From Atrichornis clamosus (lineage: Eukaryota; Chordata; Aves; Passeriformes; Menuridae): a stretch of 64,000 bases of DNA. The stretch is from assembly GCA_013400975.1 (NCBI GenBank), contig WBMZ01015307.1, positions 78,407 through 142,406 on the forward strand. Direction: 5' to 3'. The notes beneath the pieces were generated by a model. The model did not search any database. It had not been told where the DNA came from and was given only the letters and a program-made list of their open reading frames with translations. The translations under genes and the position numbers were made by a program. This document shows positions 62,961 through 64,000 of this stretch, one piece after another; the first letter of the stretch is position 1; every line of letters begins with the position of its first letter.

Positions 62961-63478
62961 AAATGTTCTTCTATATGCAGAGTAGACAATATTAGTTCAG
63001 AGCAGAGAAGGCCAAGTCCGTTTCTTTAATTAGGAATCTGCAAGACATTTTGGGTGGAAAAGTAATGTGTTTTGAACCATTGTAGAGGTTAGAATTTGTA
63101 CTGTTTTAAATTGATAAGAGAGTTTTTTGCATGGGGAATCCATTGACTGAGAAACACTACATCACTGCACCTCTGGTGCATGGTAAGAAGTGTAAATTGG
63201 ATCCTAGCCTTTTGCTGACTTTTGGGTACAGACCAACCACCAGCCTTCAGGACATTACTGAGCCTTTCATCAGTCACCACACGGACTTTGCCGTCACATC
63301 TCTCTTTTCCACTCTTCCTCACCCCTTCTTCATCCTTCTTCCTTCACCTCCATTCTGCTGTTTAAACTGAGTAACTTCTGCAAAGAAGATAAATCCCTGC
63401 GATGGTTTCATCCTATAGGAAATGAATTTATTAAAAATCTGCTTTTTGGTGCACACTGCTCCATACCTCTGGTAAATA
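62961..63478. other. Non-coding DNA with a pyrimidine-rich stretch
   Basis: The part at 63295-63362 is almost entirely C and T on the plus strand. Opposed frames at 63089-63370 have no recognisable product. Confidence 0.5.
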
Positions 63479-63490
63479 TTTTTTTTTTTT
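63479..63490. repeat. T12 homopolymer
   Basis: A run of twelve T residues with no attached retroelement body that I can see. Confidence 0.85.
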
Positions 63491-63980
63491 GAGCTAGGGT
63501 AAGTCAGCCCAATACAGGATGGTAGAGCCGAGTCTAGAAAGGGAAAAGAACATGCTAAGGCAGATTTTTTTCATTTTTCTTCTTCTCCTACTGTTCTAAC
63601 AGTCTCTCTTTCCTTACTTGCCTTTGTCACATATTTATTTTCTTCCTTTCAGTCCTATTCTTCCATCTTTTGGCCTCTTACTTTCAGTTCCTTTTTGTAT
63701 TTCTGTTTCTCATGTGTTTCCTTACTCTTGGAGTACTCTTCTTATTACTAGGACTCTTAATGCAAAGTATGCTAAAGCATTCCTGTGAGGGTGCATGAGA
63801 GTTTGGGGGTATTTTACACCTGTTGTGTGAAGATTTCTCTATTGCCAGTAGGTGTTTTTACTTTTGCAACTGTAGGCTAATATTGCTTACTGTGCTTGAT
63901 AGATGGCCATCACCATCATTACACTGTACATAAAGCTGGGACAATCAATTAGCAGTTAAGAACAAAGACTCTTTCTCTCC
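63491..63980. other. Non-coding DNA, pyrimidine-rich at 63565-63720
   Basis: A long C/T-rich stretch with many TTCTTC and TTTCC motifs on the plus strand. It could be a polypurine/polypyrimidine tract. No gene is seen. Confidence 0.5.
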
Positions 63981-64000
63981 TATCCCATCCCATCCTATCC
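63981..64000. repeat. (YATCC)n pentanucleotide repeat, cut by the window edge
   Basis: Four units (TATCC, CATCC, CATCC, TATCC) run to the last base, so the array probably continues beyond the window. Confidence 0.7.

Noticed and set aside
1..64000. Bacterial or phage systems, CRISPR arrays, operons, tRNA or rRNA genes
   Set aside because: There are no regularly spaced repeats, no dense long ORFs and no recognisable RNA genes, and the transposon content is avian.

Overview
The window looks like non-coding DNA from a bird genome. I recognise no protein-coding gene in it. The organism call rests on repeats: two CR1 LINE 3' ends in sense orientation (8508-8853, 37660-37966), the second ending in the ATTCTATG-type tail; a short antisense CR1 3' end (62808-62880); an internal CR1 endonuclease-region fragment (10115-10550); and a solitary ERV LTR of a type I recognise from bird genomes (52179-52785). 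Repeat density is low, the DNA is AT-rich, and open frames are short. The longest frame without stops is 164 codons, with only 127 after its first ATG, and it resembles no family. This fits a gene desert or a very long intron.

Layout. 1-8.5 kb is unique AT-rich DNA with a small TTAGAAAA-type tandem array. 8.5-10.6 kb holds two decayed CR1 pieces. 10.6-17.5 kb is mostly unique, with a candidate conserved element carrying a 17-bp inverted repeat near 15.9 kb. 17.9-18.5 kb is the clearest promoter-like feature: a C-rich then CpG-dense block ending at a possible splice donor. About 2.2 kb downstream a 51-nt segment (20690-20740) has a strong acceptor and a GTAAGT donor. Between them lies an acceptor fused directly to a donor (AG|GTAAGA), the arrangement of a recursive splice site. 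Together these suggest an undescribed plus-strand transcript, possibly a lncRNA or the 5' end of a gene continuing downstream. 21-46 kb is largely unique, with AT-rich blocks that may be conserved non-coding elements, ancient L3/MIR-like remnants, and a 44-bp duplicated segment. At 46.5-46.7 kb are two more exon-like segments. At 48.5 kb is a second CpG cluster. The LTR lies at 52.2-52.8 kb. 53-64 kb is unique DNA with an L3-like remnant, a perfect 15-bp hairpin near 61.0 kb and simple repeats.

I found no bacterial-type system, CRISPR array, recognisable tRNA or rRNA, or established miRNA. Exon, promoter and conserved-element calls are inferences from motifs and composition and carry low to moderate confidence. 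Repeat calls are pattern recognition without a database search.
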